Below are positions 16,617 to 25,966 of a DNA stretch of 64,000 bases, piece by piece. The DNA is from Pseudorhodoferax sp047601025 (lineage in GTDB: Bacteria; Pseudomonadota; Gammaproteobacteria; Burkholderiales; Burkholderiaceae_C), in the NCBI RefSeq assembly GCF_047601025.1, contig NZ_JASGJZ010000001.1, positions 2,914,001-2,978,000 on the forward strand, written 5' to 3'. The notes beneath the pieces are model-generated. The model searched no databases. It was not told the DNA's origin and saw only the letters and a program-made list of their open reading frames with translations. The translations under genes and the position numbers were made by a program. The stretch's first letter is position 1; each line of letters opens with the position of its first letter.

Positions 16617-17390
16617 ATGAAGATCGCCACCTGGAACGTCAATTCCCTCACCGCCCGCTTGCAGCACGTGCTGGCTTGGCTCGCCACCAATCCGGTGGAC
16701 GTGCTGTGCCTGCAGGAGCTCAAGCTCACCGACGACAAGTTCCCGTTCGACGCGCTGGGCGAGGCGGGGTATGCGGCCGCCGTGTTCGGCCAGAAGACCT
16801 ACAACGGCGTGGCCGTCCTGAGCCGTACGCCGGTGCGCGACGTGGTGAAGAACATCGTCGGCTTCGACGACGAGCATGCGCGGGTGCTGGCGGCCACGGT
16901 GGACGGGCCTGAGGGGCCGCTGCGCGTGGTCAACGGCTATTTCGTCAACGGCCAGGCGCCGGACTCAGACAAGTTCGTCTACAAGATGAACTGGCTGGAC
17001 GGCCTGCAGAACTACCTGCGCGCCGAACTGGCCGCGCATCCGGAGCTGGTGCTGCTGGGCGACTTCAACATCGCGCCGGAGGACCGGGATTCCTACGACC
17101 CCGTGGGCCTGGCCGGCACCATCCACCACACCGAGCAGGAGCGCGCCCATTTCCGCGCGCTGCTGGCGCTGGGCCTGACCGACAGCTTCCGCATGTTCGA
17201 GCAGCCGCCCAAGAGCTACAGCTGGTGGGACTACCGCATGCTGGGCTACCAGAAGAACCGCGGCCTGCGCATCGACCACATCCTGGTCAGCGAGGCGCTG
17301 AAGCCGCGGGTGCGGGGCTGCGTGATCGACCGGACGCCGCGCAAGTGGGCAAAGCCCAGCGACCACGCGCCGGTCATCCTCGAACTCTGA
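16617..17390 (+). CDS. xthA: Exodeoxyribonuclease III / AP endonuclease
   Basis: A 257-residue exonuclease III-family enzyme for base-excision repair that cuts 5' of abasic sites. It begins MKIATWNVNSL (metal-site Asn), and the catalytic residues are visible in LCLQELK (Glu), LLGDFNIAPEDRD (Asp/Asn), RIDHILVS (Asp-His) and PSDHAPV (His). Length is slightly below E. coli XthA (268). It has its own terminator upstream and converges on ntrC with a shared hairpin, so it is probably a single-gene unit. Confidence 0.94.
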   Translation: MKIATWNVNSLTARLQHVLAWLATNPVDVLCLQELKLTDDKFPFDALGEAGYAAAVFGQKTYNGVAVLSRTPVRDVVKNIVGFDDEHARVLAATVDGPEGPLRVVNGYFVNGQAPDSDKFVYKMNWLDGLQNYLRAELAAHPELVLLGDFNIAPEDRDSYDPVGLAGTIHHTEQERAHFRALLALGLTDSFRMFEQPPKSYSWWDYRMLGYQKNRGLRIDHILVSEALKPRVRGCVIDRTPRKWAKPSDHAPVILEL

Positions 17391-17394
17391 CGCT

Positions 17395-17425
17395 GAGAAG
17401 GTGTGAACGGCCCGTCCACACCTTC

Positions 17426-17427
<2 letters not shown>
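17395..17427. terminator. Convergent hairpin between xthA and ntrC
   Basis: GAGAAGGTGTG and CACACCTTCTC form a perfect 11-bp stem with an 11-base loop. It begins 4 bp after the xthA stop and includes the first two bases of the ntrC stop codon on the other strand. There is no T-run, so it may be a weak two-way terminator or an RNA-end stabiliser. Confidence 0.6.
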
Positions 17428-18946
<1,519 letters not shown>

Positions 18947-18995
18947 CGTCCTCGTCACCTCGGGGTGATCCCGCCGCAGCGCCGGACACGGAGCC

Positions 18996-20087
18996 TCACG
19001 GCAGCGGAATCAGTATCTTGAAATCGGTTCGGCCGGGGATGCTCTCGCACTCGATCAGGCCATGGTGCTGCTGCACGAAGGTCTGCGCCAGTGTGAGCCC
19101 CAGCCCCGATCCGCCGTCGCGACCCGATACCAGCGGGTAGAAGATGCGACTCTTGATCGACTCCGGGACCCCCGGTCCGTTGTCGATGACATGCAATTCC
19201 AGTGCCAGTCGGTAGCGCTGCTTGCCGAAGGTGATCTGCCGCGCGATGCGCGTGCGCAGCACGATCTCGGCGTCGCCGGCGGCCATGCGGTCGGCCAGCG
19301 CCTGGGCCGCGTTGTGCACGATGTTCAGCACGGCCTGGATCAGTTGCTCGCGGTCGCCGCGGAACTCGGGGATCGAGGTGTCGTAGTCGCGCACCACCCG
19401 CAGGCCGCGCGGGAACTCGGCCATGATCAGCGAACGCACGCGCTCGCAGACCTCGTGGATGTTGACGTCGCCCACCACGTGCGGCCGGCGGTGCGGCGCG
19501 AGCAGGCGGTCGACCAGGCTCTGCAGCCGGTCGGCTTCGTGGATGATGACCTGGGTGTACTCGATCAGGTCGCGCGAGTCGATCTCCATCTCCAGCAGCT
19601 GCGCCGCCCCACGGATGCCGCCCAGCGGGTTCTTGATCTCGTGCGCCAGGTTGCGGATCAGTTCCTTGTTGGCCTGGGCCTGGTCGATGAGCCGCTCCTC
19701 GCGGTCCTGCCGCGCCTGCTGCTCCAGCGGCAGCAGCTCGATGATGACCTCGCCTTCCTGCTCGGCCGGTGCCACGACCACATGCACCGGCAGCGGCTCG
19801 TAGGTGGCGCGCTTGAGCCAGGCGTCATAGCGCAGCGCCGCGAATTCGTTGCCGCCGGCGCCTTCGAGCGCGTTCTGCAGCAGGTAGGGCTGGGTGAAGA
19901 ACTCGGGGAACTGCGAGCCTTCGATGCTGCGGCGCGAAAAGCCCAGCGCGTCCTCCAGCGCCGCGTTGGCGAACAGCACCACGCCGTCGATGCGCAGCAC
20001 CGCGACCAGCGTGGCCAGCAGGTCGAAGGCGTGGAAGCGCGCGGCCGGGGCGGATGCCGCGCGCGCGAGCGGAGAAGCGCGCTTCAC
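18996..20087 (-). CDS. ntrB: Nitrogen sensor histidine kinase NtrB
   Basis: A 363-residue cytoplasmic two-component kinase. An N-terminal PAS domain (about 25-130) precedes the dimerisation/phosphoacceptor helix with the H-box NLAHEIKNPLGG and the ATPase domain with an N-box (NIVHNAAQAL), G1 (DNGPGVP) and G2 (GGSGLGLTLAQ). No membrane segment is present, as expected for NtrB (GlnL), which is controlled by PII. The GTG start at 20087 overlaps the stop of the upstream DUF4124 gene by four bases, which points to coupled translation. It phosphorylates NtrC encoded next. Confidence 0.94.
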   Translation of the reverse strand: MKRASPLARAASAPAARFHAFDLLATLVAVLRIDGVVLFANAALEDALGFSRRSIEGSQFPEFFTQPYLLQNALEGAGGNEFAALRYDAWLKRATYEPLPVHVVVAPAEQEGEVIIELLPLEQQARQDREERLIDQAQANKELIRNLAHEIKNPLGGIRGAAQLLEMEIDSRDLIEYTQVIIHEADRLQSLVDRLLAPHRRPHVVGDVNIHEVCERVRSLIMAEFPRGLRVVRDYDTSIPEFRGDREQLIQAVLNIVHNAAQALADRMAAGDAEIVLRTRIARQITFGKQRYRLALELHVIDNGPGVPESIKSRIFYPLVSGRDGGSGLGLTLAQTFVQQHHGLIECESIPGRTDFKILIPLP

Positions 20088-20572
20088 TGTGCGGGCGGCA
20101 GCCGCGCGATCTCGCGCTTGATGCCGGCGATGTCGCTCTCGACGCGGTCGATGGATGCCTTCATCTCGGCCACGCGGTCCAGGTAGCGCTGGTAGTTGCG
20201 GGACTCGATGCCGATCTTCTCGGGCTCGCCGTTGTTGTAGTCCTTCAGCAGTTCGGCACGCCGGGCCTCGGCCTTCTTCAGCTCGGCTTCGAGGATACGG
20301 CGCGCCTCGCCGTCGCGTGCGCGCTGCGCCGGATCTTCCGCACGCGGCGCGGCACCGGCCGCCGGCGCGCGCACCGGCGCCGGTGCCGGCCGCGCCTTGG
20401 GCGCCTCGATCACGGTGACGTTGCCGCCCTCCACCAGCTTGCAGCCGCGCTGCTGCGCCTCGCGCGCGTCGCGGATGCTGTTGGTGTATTCGTTGCCGCA
20501 GCGGTAGACCTGGGCCCGGGCGCCGGCGATGGGCACGGCAGCGGCAAGGGCGAGGACGAGGGCGTGCTTCAT
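20084..20572 (-). CDS. DUF4124-type periplasmic protein
   Basis: A 162-residue exported protein. The signal peptide is MKHALVLALAAAVPIAGARAQ, followed by VYRCGNEYTNS, the short N-terminal DUF4124 segment typical of many proteobacterial envelope proteins. The middle is Pro/Ala-rich. The C-terminal half is a charged, probably coiled-coil helix (EAELKKAEARRAELLKD, then RYLDRVAEMKASIDRVE). Its function is unknown. It lies between glnA and ntrB and its stop overlaps the ntrB start, a gene order seen repeatedly in Burkholderiales. Co-transcription with the nitrogen genes may be incidental. Confidence 0.85.
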   Translation of the reverse strand: MKHALVLALAAAVPIAGARAQVYRCGNEYTNSIRDAREAQQRGCKLVEGGNVTVIEAPKARPAPAPVRAPAAGAAPRAEDPAQRARDGEARRILEAELKKAEARRAELLKDYNNGEPEKIGIESRNYQRYLDRVAEMKASIDRVESDIAGIKREIARLPPAQ

Positions 20573-20633
20573 GCGTCTGCAGGGATCGCGTTCGGGTTGG
20601 AGGCGCGGCCAATGGTACCGTGCCGCCCCCAGT

Positions 20634-20658
20634 AAAAAAGGACGGCCGGGCCGTCCTT
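20634..20658 (-). terminator. Intrinsic terminator after glnA
   Basis: On the minus strand AAGGACGG and CCGTCCTT form an 8-bp stem with a 5-base loop, followed by a run of six T. It lies 50 bp after the glnA stop and 62 bp before the DUF4124 start, so it separates glnA from ntrBC expression at least partly. Confidence 0.9.
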
Positions 20659-20709
20659 TGCTGCGACCGGCCGGCCCGCTGCCATGCTGCAGCAGGCCGG
20701 TGCAGGGCA

Positions 20710-22125
20710 TCACAGCGAGTAGTACATGTCGAACTCGACCGGGTGCGGCGCCATGCGGAAGCGCGTCACCTCGGTCATCTTGAGGTCGATGTAGGCGTCC
20801 AGCATGGAGTCGCTGAACACGCCGCCCTTGGTCAGGAACGCGCGGTCCTTGTCCAGGTACTCCAGGGCCTGGTCCAGGCTGTGGCAGACGGTGGGGACCA
20901 GCTTGTCCTCTTCCGGCGGCAGGTGGTAGAGGTCCTTGGTGGCGGCCTCGCCCGGGTGGATCTTGTTCTCCACGCCGTCCAGGCCGGCCATCATCAGGGC
21001 CGAGAAGCACAGGTAGGGGTTGGACGAGGGGTCCGGGAAGCGCGCCTCGATGCGGCGGCCTTTGGGGTTGGCCACGTAGGGGATGCGGATCGACGCCGAG
21101 CGGTTCTTGGCCGAGTAGGCCAGCTTCACCGGGGCCTCGAAGCCGGGCACCAGGCGCTTGTAGCTGTTGGTGCCGGGGTTGGTGATGGCGTTCAGCGCGC
21201 GGGCGTGCTTGATGATGCCGCCGATGTAGAACAGCGCGAAGTCCGACAGGCCGGCGTAGCCGTCGCCGGCGAACAGGTTCTTGCCGTCCTTCCAGATGGA
21301 CTGGTGCACGTGCATGCCCGAGCCGTTGTCGCCGGCGTAGGGCTTGGGCATGAAGGTGGCCGTCTTGCCGTAGCTGTTGGCGACGTTCCAGACCACGTAC
21401 TTCAGCACCTGGGTCCAGTCGGCGCGCTCGACCAGCGTGGAGAACTTGGTGCCGATCTCGTTCTGGCCGGCGCCGGCCACTTCGTGGTGGAACACCTCGA
21501 CCGGAACGCCCAGGCTTTCCAGGATCAGGGACATCTCGGCGCGCATGTCCTGCGTGCTGTCGACCGGGGGCACCGGGAAGTAGCCGCCCTTGACCGTGGG
21601 CCGGTGGCCGCGGTTGCCGCCCTCCAGCTTGGCGCCGCTGTTCCAGGGGGCTTCGTATTCCTCGATCTCGCTGAACACGCGGCCGGGCTCGTTGCTCCAG
21701 CGCACGCCGTCGAAGATGAAGAATTCGGGTTCCGGCCCGAAGTAGGCGGTGTCGCCCAGGCCGGAGGCCTTCAGGTAGGCCTCGGCGCGCTTGGCGATGG
21801 AGCGCGGGTCGCGGTCGTAGGCCTTGCCGTCGCCCGGCTCGATCACGTCGCACTGCAGGAACAGCGTGGTCTCTTCGAAGAAGGGGTCGATGTTGGCGGT
21901 GTTCGGGTCGGGCATGAGCTGCATGTCCGAGGCTTCGATGCCCTTCCAACCGGCGACCGAGGAACCGTCGAACGCGTGACCGGAGGTGAACTTGTCTTCG
22001 TCGAAATGCGACACGGGGACGGTGACGTGCTGCTCCTTGCCACGGGTATCGGTGAACCGGAAGTCGACGAACTTGACTTCGTTCTCCTTCACCATCTTCA
22101 TCACGTCTGCGACGGTCTTGGCCAT
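20710..22125 (-). CDS. glnA: Glutamine synthetase, type I
   Basis: A 471-residue dodecameric glutamine synthetase making glutamine from glutamate, ammonia and ATP. Signatures: FDGSSVAGW near residue 55, the metal ligands in FGPEPEFF, the ATP-loop KPYAGDNGSGMHVHQS, NPGTNSYKRLVPGFEAP, and the adenylylation tyrosine in KDLYHLPPEE. The C-terminus HPVEFDMYYSL is typical. The ATG at 22125 has AGGAG upstream; a TTG directly before it is not used. Activity is expected to be controlled by adenylylation, and transcription by the sigma-54 promoter and NtrC-like sites upstream. Confidence 0.97.
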   Translation of the reverse strand: MAKTVADVMKMVKENEVKFVDFRFTDTRGKEQHVTVPVSHFDEDKFTSGHAFDGSSVAGWKGIEASDMQLMPDPNTANIDPFFEETTLFLQCDVIEPGDGKAYDRDPRSIAKRAEAYLKASGLGDTAYFGPEPEFFIFDGVRWSNEPGRVFSEIEEYEAPWNSGAKLEGGNRGHRPTVKGGYFPVPPVDSTQDMRAEMSLILESLGVPVEVFHHEVAGAGQNEIGTKFSTLVERADWTQVLKYVVWNVANSYGKTATFMPKPYAGDNGSGMHVHQSIWKDGKNLFAGDGYAGLSDFALFYIGGIIKHARALNAITNPGTNSYKRLVPGFEAPVKLAYSAKNRSASIRIPYVANPKGRRIEARFPDPSSNPYLCFSALMMAGLDGVENKIHPGEAATKDLYHLPPEEDKLVPTVCHSLDQALEYLDKDRAFLTKGGVFSDSMLDAYIDLKMTEVTRFRMAPHPVEFDMYYSL

Positions 22126-22176
22126 CAAAAGCTCCTGGGGTTGGTTTGGGGTCTACAAGAAAGACGGCGATGCGGA

Positions 22177-22192
22177 TGCAGTTTCCATGCCA
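22177..22192 (-). promoter_or_regulatory. Sigma-54 promoter of glnA
   Basis: On the minus strand TGGCATGGAAACTGCA matches the -24/-12 consensus TGGCAC-N5-TTGCA with both invariant GG and GC pairs at the right distance. The predicted transcript start is near 22166, about 40 bases before the glnA ATG. NtrC-type sites lie further upstream. Confidence 0.75.
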
Positions 22193-22286
22193 CGGACCGA
22201 CGCACCAAAAACGGCAAATCCGATCGCATGGCGTTGCGGCTCCACGGGCGGCAGACCGCGCATCCTACTGCTCAGGCGGACGATTC

Positions 22287-22303
22287 CGCACATCAATGGT
22301 GCG
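22287..22303. promoter_or_regulatory. NtrC-binding site (proximal)
   Basis: CGCAC-ATCAATG-GTGCG is a perfect 5-bp inverted repeat with 7-base spacing, the GCAC-N7-GTGC pattern of NtrC enhancers. Its centre is about 130 bp upstream of the predicted glnA transcript start, a usual enhancer distance. Confidence 0.65.
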
Positions 22304-22314
22304 ATCCTGGTTGC

Positions 22315-22329
22315 GCACCAGATCGATGC
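22315..22329. promoter_or_regulatory. NtrC-binding site (distal, weaker)
   Basis: GCACCAGATCGATGC matches the NtrC consensus GCACYRWWWTGGTGC at 12 of 15 positions. It lies 27 bp (centre to centre) from the proximal site, giving the usual tandem enhancer arrangement. It ends just before the stop codon of the CinA-like gene. Confidence 0.45.
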
Positions 22330-22333
22330 ACGC

Positions 22334-23161
22334 TCAACGCACCAGTTCGGGGCCGAGCGGCAGGCCGTGCGCGCGCAGGCCGGCGAGCAGTTCCGCATAG
22401 GCGGGCGCGACGGCCGCAGCGGCGCCCTTCACGCCGAGCTCGATGTGGTGGCCGTGCTCCGGGTGGTCGACGCTGGGCAGGCTGAACACCAGCACGCCGG
22501 GATGCTCGCGCTCGATGGCTTCCATCAGCGGCACCAGCGCGGATTCCATGGCGCCGTAGACGATGACCGAGCGTTCGGCCCAGGCTGCCTGGGCGAACAA
22601 GGCCCGGTAGCGGGTGTCCAGCACCCATTCGATCATCGGCCAGGCCATGACCGGGAAGCCGGGCACGAAGTGCACGTGGCCCAGGCTGAAGCCCGGGATC
22701 TTGTTGTAGGGGTTGGGGATGATGGCGGCCCCCTCGGGGAACACGCCCATGTTCAGCCGGTGCAGGTTGTCCGGCCGCTCGGGCTCGTAGGGCAGGCCCT
22801 GCTCGCGCGCCACGTCGCGCATGCGCTCGCGGATCAGCGCCTCGGCCTCGGGATGCAGCACCAGCGGGCGGCCCAGCGCGCGGCCGGCGCACTGGCGGGT
22901 GTGGTCGTCGGGCGTGGCGCCGATGCCGCCGCAGCTGAACACCAGGTCGCCGCTGCCGAAGGCGCGCTCCAGCGTGGCGGTGATGCGTTCGGGCACGTCG
23001 CCGACGTAGTCGGCATAGGCCAGCTGCAGGCCGCGCGCGGCGAGCAGCTCGATGACCTTGGCCAGGTGCTTGTCGGCGCGCTTGCCGGACAGGATCTCGT
23101 CGCCGATGATGACCAGGCCGATGGCCCGGGGCGGTACTTCAGGGGGGAGGCAGAGGGACAT
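22334..23161 (-). CDS. CinA-like / MoCF-domain protein
   Basis: A 275-residue protein with a molybdopterin-binding (MoaB/MogA-like) fold as in the N-terminal domain of CinA. Motifs: LVIIGDEILSGKR at the start, VFSCGGIGATPDDHT, and a C-terminal extension. The CinA C-terminal NMN deamidase domain is absent. In CinA this fold is a COG1058-type ADP-ribose/NAD pyrophosphatase, so that is a possible activity; the true substrate is not known. The start at 23161 overlaps the EI24 gene stop by 23 bp. Confidence 0.8.
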   Translation of the reverse strand: MSLCLPPEVPPRAIGLVIIGDEILSGKRADKHLAKVIELLAARGLQLAYADYVGDVPERITATLERAFGSGDLVFSCGGIGATPDDHTRQCAGRALGRPLVLHPEAEALIRERMRDVAREQGLPYEPERPDNLHRLNMGVFPEGAAIIPNPYNKIPGFSLGHVHFVPGFPVMAWPMIEWVLDTRYRALFAQAAWAERSVIVYGAMESALVPLMEAIEREHPGVLVFSLPSVDHPEHGHHIELGVKGAAAAVAPAYAELLAGLRAHGLPLGPELVR

Positions 23162-24056
23162 AGGCGGAGGTGGAGGAGGGGGAACCGGCCGGGCCCTGCT
23201 CCACCAGCAGCTCGGTCGCCGGGGCGGAGGCGGGCGGCTCGACGGCCCGCACGTCGGCGGCTTCCGCCATGCGCATGGCCTGCAGCGCCGCCAGTGCGTA
23301 GTGGGTGAACCACAGCGCCGAGAATGCGAACACCAGCGTGTACAGCCAGATCGCCAGCGGCACCAGCACCGGTGCCAGCACGATGGCCAGCGCGCCCCAG
23401 GCCCAGACCAGCGCCGGCGCGGCGCCCAGGTAGCCGGTCAGCACGCCCAGCACCAGCAGCATCACGCGGTGCTCGCGCATCAGGGCCACGCGCTCGGGCT
23501 TGCTGGCATGCTCGGCCAGCACGTCGTAGGACATCACGCGGTAGGTCAGCCAGCCCCAGATCAGCGGCGGCAGCACCAGCACCAGCGGTGGTACCAGCCA
23601 CAGCGGGATCGACAGCACCAGCACCGCCAGCGCCACCACCGTGGCCCAGAGCGCGCCGAACAGGCTGCCGGCGAAGGAGCCGCCACGGCGCTTGTCCAGG
23701 TGCGGGAAGCGCCGTTCGCCGACCAGCGACACGACCGAGGGCGTGACCAGCGAGGCCACCAGCAGCAGCGACAGCACCACCACCACCGGCGTGACCAGCG
23801 CCACCACCAGCAGCGGCGCGATCAGCGTCTGGACCTCGCCCAGGCCCCAGCCCTGCAGCCAGCCCATGACGGTGCCGAACCAGGGCCAGCCGCTCAGCCA
23901 GGCGCGCGTCCAGGCGATCGTGGATTCCCAGAAGAAATAGCCCAGCCCCAGCGCCAGCACGGCCATGAGCACCAGCGGCAGGATGGACAGCGCGATCACG
24001 CGCGGATGCAGGCAGTAGGCCGCCGCGCGCCAGAAGGAATCAAGCAGCAAACGCAT
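23139..24056 (-). CDS. EI24-domain (CysZ-like) membrane protein
   Basis: A 305-residue integral membrane protein with about six to seven hydrophobic helices, opening MRLLLDSFWRAAAYCLHP, a typical EI24-domain N-terminus. The family includes CysZ, a sulfate permease. A charged cytoplasmic loop with RRFPHLDKRRGGS lies near residue 115, and the C-terminal tail (~50 residues) is Pro/Ser/Ala-rich and not membranous. It is translationally linked to the CinA-like gene by a 23-bp overlap. Substrate unknown. Confidence 0.82.
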   Translation of the reverse strand: MRLLLDSFWRAAAYCLHPRVIALSILPLVLMAVLALGLGYFFWESTIAWTRAWLSGWPWFGTVMGWLQGWGLGEVQTLIAPLLVVALVTPVVVVLSLLLVASLVTPSVVSLVGERRFPHLDKRRGGSFAGSLFGALWATVVALAVLVLSIPLWLVPPLVLVLPPLIWGWLTYRVMSYDVLAEHASKPERVALMREHRVMLLVLGVLTGYLGAAPALVWAWGALAIVLAPVLVPLAIWLYTLVFAFSALWFTHYALAALQAMRMAEAADVRAVEPPASAPATELLVEQGPAGSPSSTSAYVPLPPP

Positions 24057-24086
24057 GGCTTGAGGATACTCCCGCGGGCTGGCGCG

Positions 24087-25142
24087 TCAGGCCCGCCCGA
24101 ACAAGCGCAGCAGCCCGCGCCACTGCTGGGACCAGAAGCCGCGGCCGTAGTCGCGCAGGCCGCGCGGGCCCGGTTCGACCTGGTCGCGGATGCCGGTCGG
24201 GTCGTAGCGCAGCGTGAAGTCGGCCGTGCCGAACAGCATGTCCCACCAGGGCAGCAGCACGCCGAAATTCACGCCGCCGAGACGGTTGGCCCCCACGCTT
24301 GCCACGTCGTGTGCCGCGCTGCCCGCCGAGGGGGCTGCTGCGCCTTGGAGTGGCCCGGCGGCGCGGCGACGTCGCGCCTGCTGCGCCTCGTGGCCGATGC
24401 CGATGCCGTGGTGCCGCCGGTGGAAGCGCGGGCTGACCCACAGCCGCTCGCCGACGCGGCCGAACCACAGCCGCAGGTTGGCATGGTGGAAGTTCTCGGA
24501 CAGCTGCGTCAGCGCGACGATGGCGACGAACTGCCCCGGCCCGACGCCGACCAGCTGCGCCACCACGACCAGGATCGCGTCGCGCAGCAGGTCGTCCAGC
24601 AGATGGTTGCGGTTGTCGCTCCACATCGTCATCTGGCGCTGCGAGTGGTGCAGCGCGTGCAGGCTCCACCACCAGCGCATGCCGTGCTGGCCGCGGTGGA
24701 TCCAGTAGTCCACGAAATCGAACAGCACCAGGTACAGCAGCAGGCTGACCCAGGGCACGTCGGTCACGCCCGGCCACAGGTCGTCCAGCTGCCAGGCCGG
24801 CAGGCCGGCCACGCGCAGCCAGCCGAACAGGCTGTCCGTCCAGGGCTCCAGCGTGAAGAACAGCGCCAGCCGGAACAGGCCCAGCCGGTGCACCAGCGTG
24901 TACAGGATGTCGGTGCGGATGGCGGCGCGGTCGCGCACCGGCTCGACCGGCCGCAGCCGCTGCAGCGGGCCGATCACCAGCAGCATCACGGCGATCTGCA
25001 CCAGGCCCACCAGCAGCCAGCCGGTGCCGACGAAGGCGTCCTCCACCCAGCCGCCCAGCCCCGCGGCGAACACCAGCGGCTGCACCACGGTCTCGAACAG
25101 CCACTGCTGGGCGGCGCCGAACAGGTCGGTCAGCGGCTCCAC
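24087..25142 (-). CDS. Sterol desaturase-like (fatty acid hydroxylase superfamily) membrane protein with an inserted segment
   Basis: A 351-residue membrane di-iron oxygenase-type protein. The histidine clusters are present: HRGQH, HALHHS, NFHH and HRRHH, set among hydrophobic helices. Family members hydroxylate or desaturate lipids. I chose the GTG at 25142 because the longer frame runs into the deacetylase gene (overlap then 13 bp). Between HHGIGIGHE and GGVNFGVLLPWWD there are about 35 extra residues rich in Arg, Ala and Gly, where relatives have only a short loop. The corresponding DNA (about 24284-24385) looks like an inserted repeat-type sequence. The insertion may or may not be tolerated. 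Confidence 0.82.
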   Translation of the reverse strand: MEPLTDLFGAAQQWLFETVVQPLVFAAGLGGWVEDAFVGTGWLLVGLVQIAVMLLVIGPLQRLRPVEPVRDRAAIRTDILYTLVHRLGLFRLALFFTLEPWTDSLFGWLRVAGLPAWQLDDLWPGVTDVPWVSLLLYLVLFDFVDYWIHRGQHGMRWWWSLHALHHSQRQMTMWSDNRNHLLDDLLRDAILVVVAQLVGVGPGQFVAIVALTQLSENFHHANLRLWFGRVGERLWVSPRFHRRHHGIGIGHEAQQARRRRAAGPLQGAAAPSAGSAAHDVASVGANRLGGVNFGVLLPWWDMLFGTADFTLRYDPTGIRDQVEPGPRGLRDYGRGFWSQQWRGLLRLFGRA

Positions 25143-25966
25143 GGCAGCTCGTCCTTGTGCGCCGCGATCCACTTGGCGAACTCGGGGTGCTCGCGCAGCG
25201 TCGCGAAGCAGAAGCCCTTGGCCTTGAGTCCCTCGATCAGCGGTTCGAGCACGGCCGGCGCCCACGGGTCCTTGCGCGACCAGATGCCCAGGTGGGCCAT
25301 CAGGATCTGGCCGGGGCGGATGTCGCGCAGGGCCTTGGCCAGCAGCTCGGCGTTGGGATAGCGCTCGCTCGGCAGTTCGTCGCCCAGGAAGCCGGCCGGC
25401 GCCCAGCCCACGTGCGCATAGCCGCAGGCGCGCGCGGCGGCCAGCAGCGCTGGCGAGGTGCGGCCGCCGGGCGCACGGAACAGCGGCAGGGCGGGCTGGC
25501 CGGTGATCTCCTCGAGCCGCCGGGCCGAGCGGGCGATCTCCTCGCAGTACTGCGCGGCACTGAACAGCCGGGTCTGGCCCACGTGCGGGCCGGCCGAGGC
25601 GCGCACGCGGAAGCGTGGCGAGCCGTCGCGCGCCGGCGCGACGTCGGCGCTCCAGTACACGTGGTCGAAGGTATGGGAGGCGAAGTCATGGCCCTCGCGG
25701 GCGCGTTCGCGCCACCAGGGCGCCCAGGCGCCTCCCAGGCTGCCGTCGCCCTGCTGCGTGGCCTCGTTGGCGGCGAAGAAGGTCACGCGCACGTCCTGCC
25801 GGCGCAGCACCTCGGCCACCAGCGGCGCCACGCCCATGTGGCCGGTGTCGAAGGTCAGGTACAGCGGGCGGGGGCAGGTCGCCGCCGCGCTGCCGGCGGC
25901 GGCGACCAGCAGGCCGAGTGCCAGCGCAGTGCGGGCGAACGGGGCGCGGGCATCAGCGCGCGGCAT
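25130..25966 (-). CDS. Polysaccharide deacetylase (NodB domain), exported
   Basis: A 278-residue protein with a hydrophobic signal peptide (TALALGLLVAAAGSAAA, about residues 14-30) and a NodB-fold domain. The first motif is LYLTFDTGHMG, so the usual metal-binding second Asp of TFDDG is Thr, as in PdaA-like variants. The second motif SHTFDH supplies the two histidines, and FRAPGGRTSP and HLGIW are the later motifs. It probably removes acetyl groups from an envelope glycan; the substrate is unknown. The start at 25966 overlaps the beta-propeller stop by 14 bp, and its stop overlaps the next gene start. Confidence 0.85.
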   Translation of the reverse strand: MPRADARAPFARTALALGLLVAAAGSAAATCPRPLYLTFDTGHMGVAPLVAEVLRRQDVRVTFFAANEATQQGDGSLGGAWAPWWRERAREGHDFASHTFDHVYWSADVAPARDGSPRFRVRASAGPHVGQTRLFSAAQYCEEIARSARRLEEITGQPALPLFRAPGGRTSPALLAAARACGYAHVGWAPAGFLGDELPSERYPNAELLAKALRDIRPGQILMAHLGIWSRKDPWAPAVLEPLIEGLKAKGFCFATLREHPEFAKWIAAHKDELPWSR

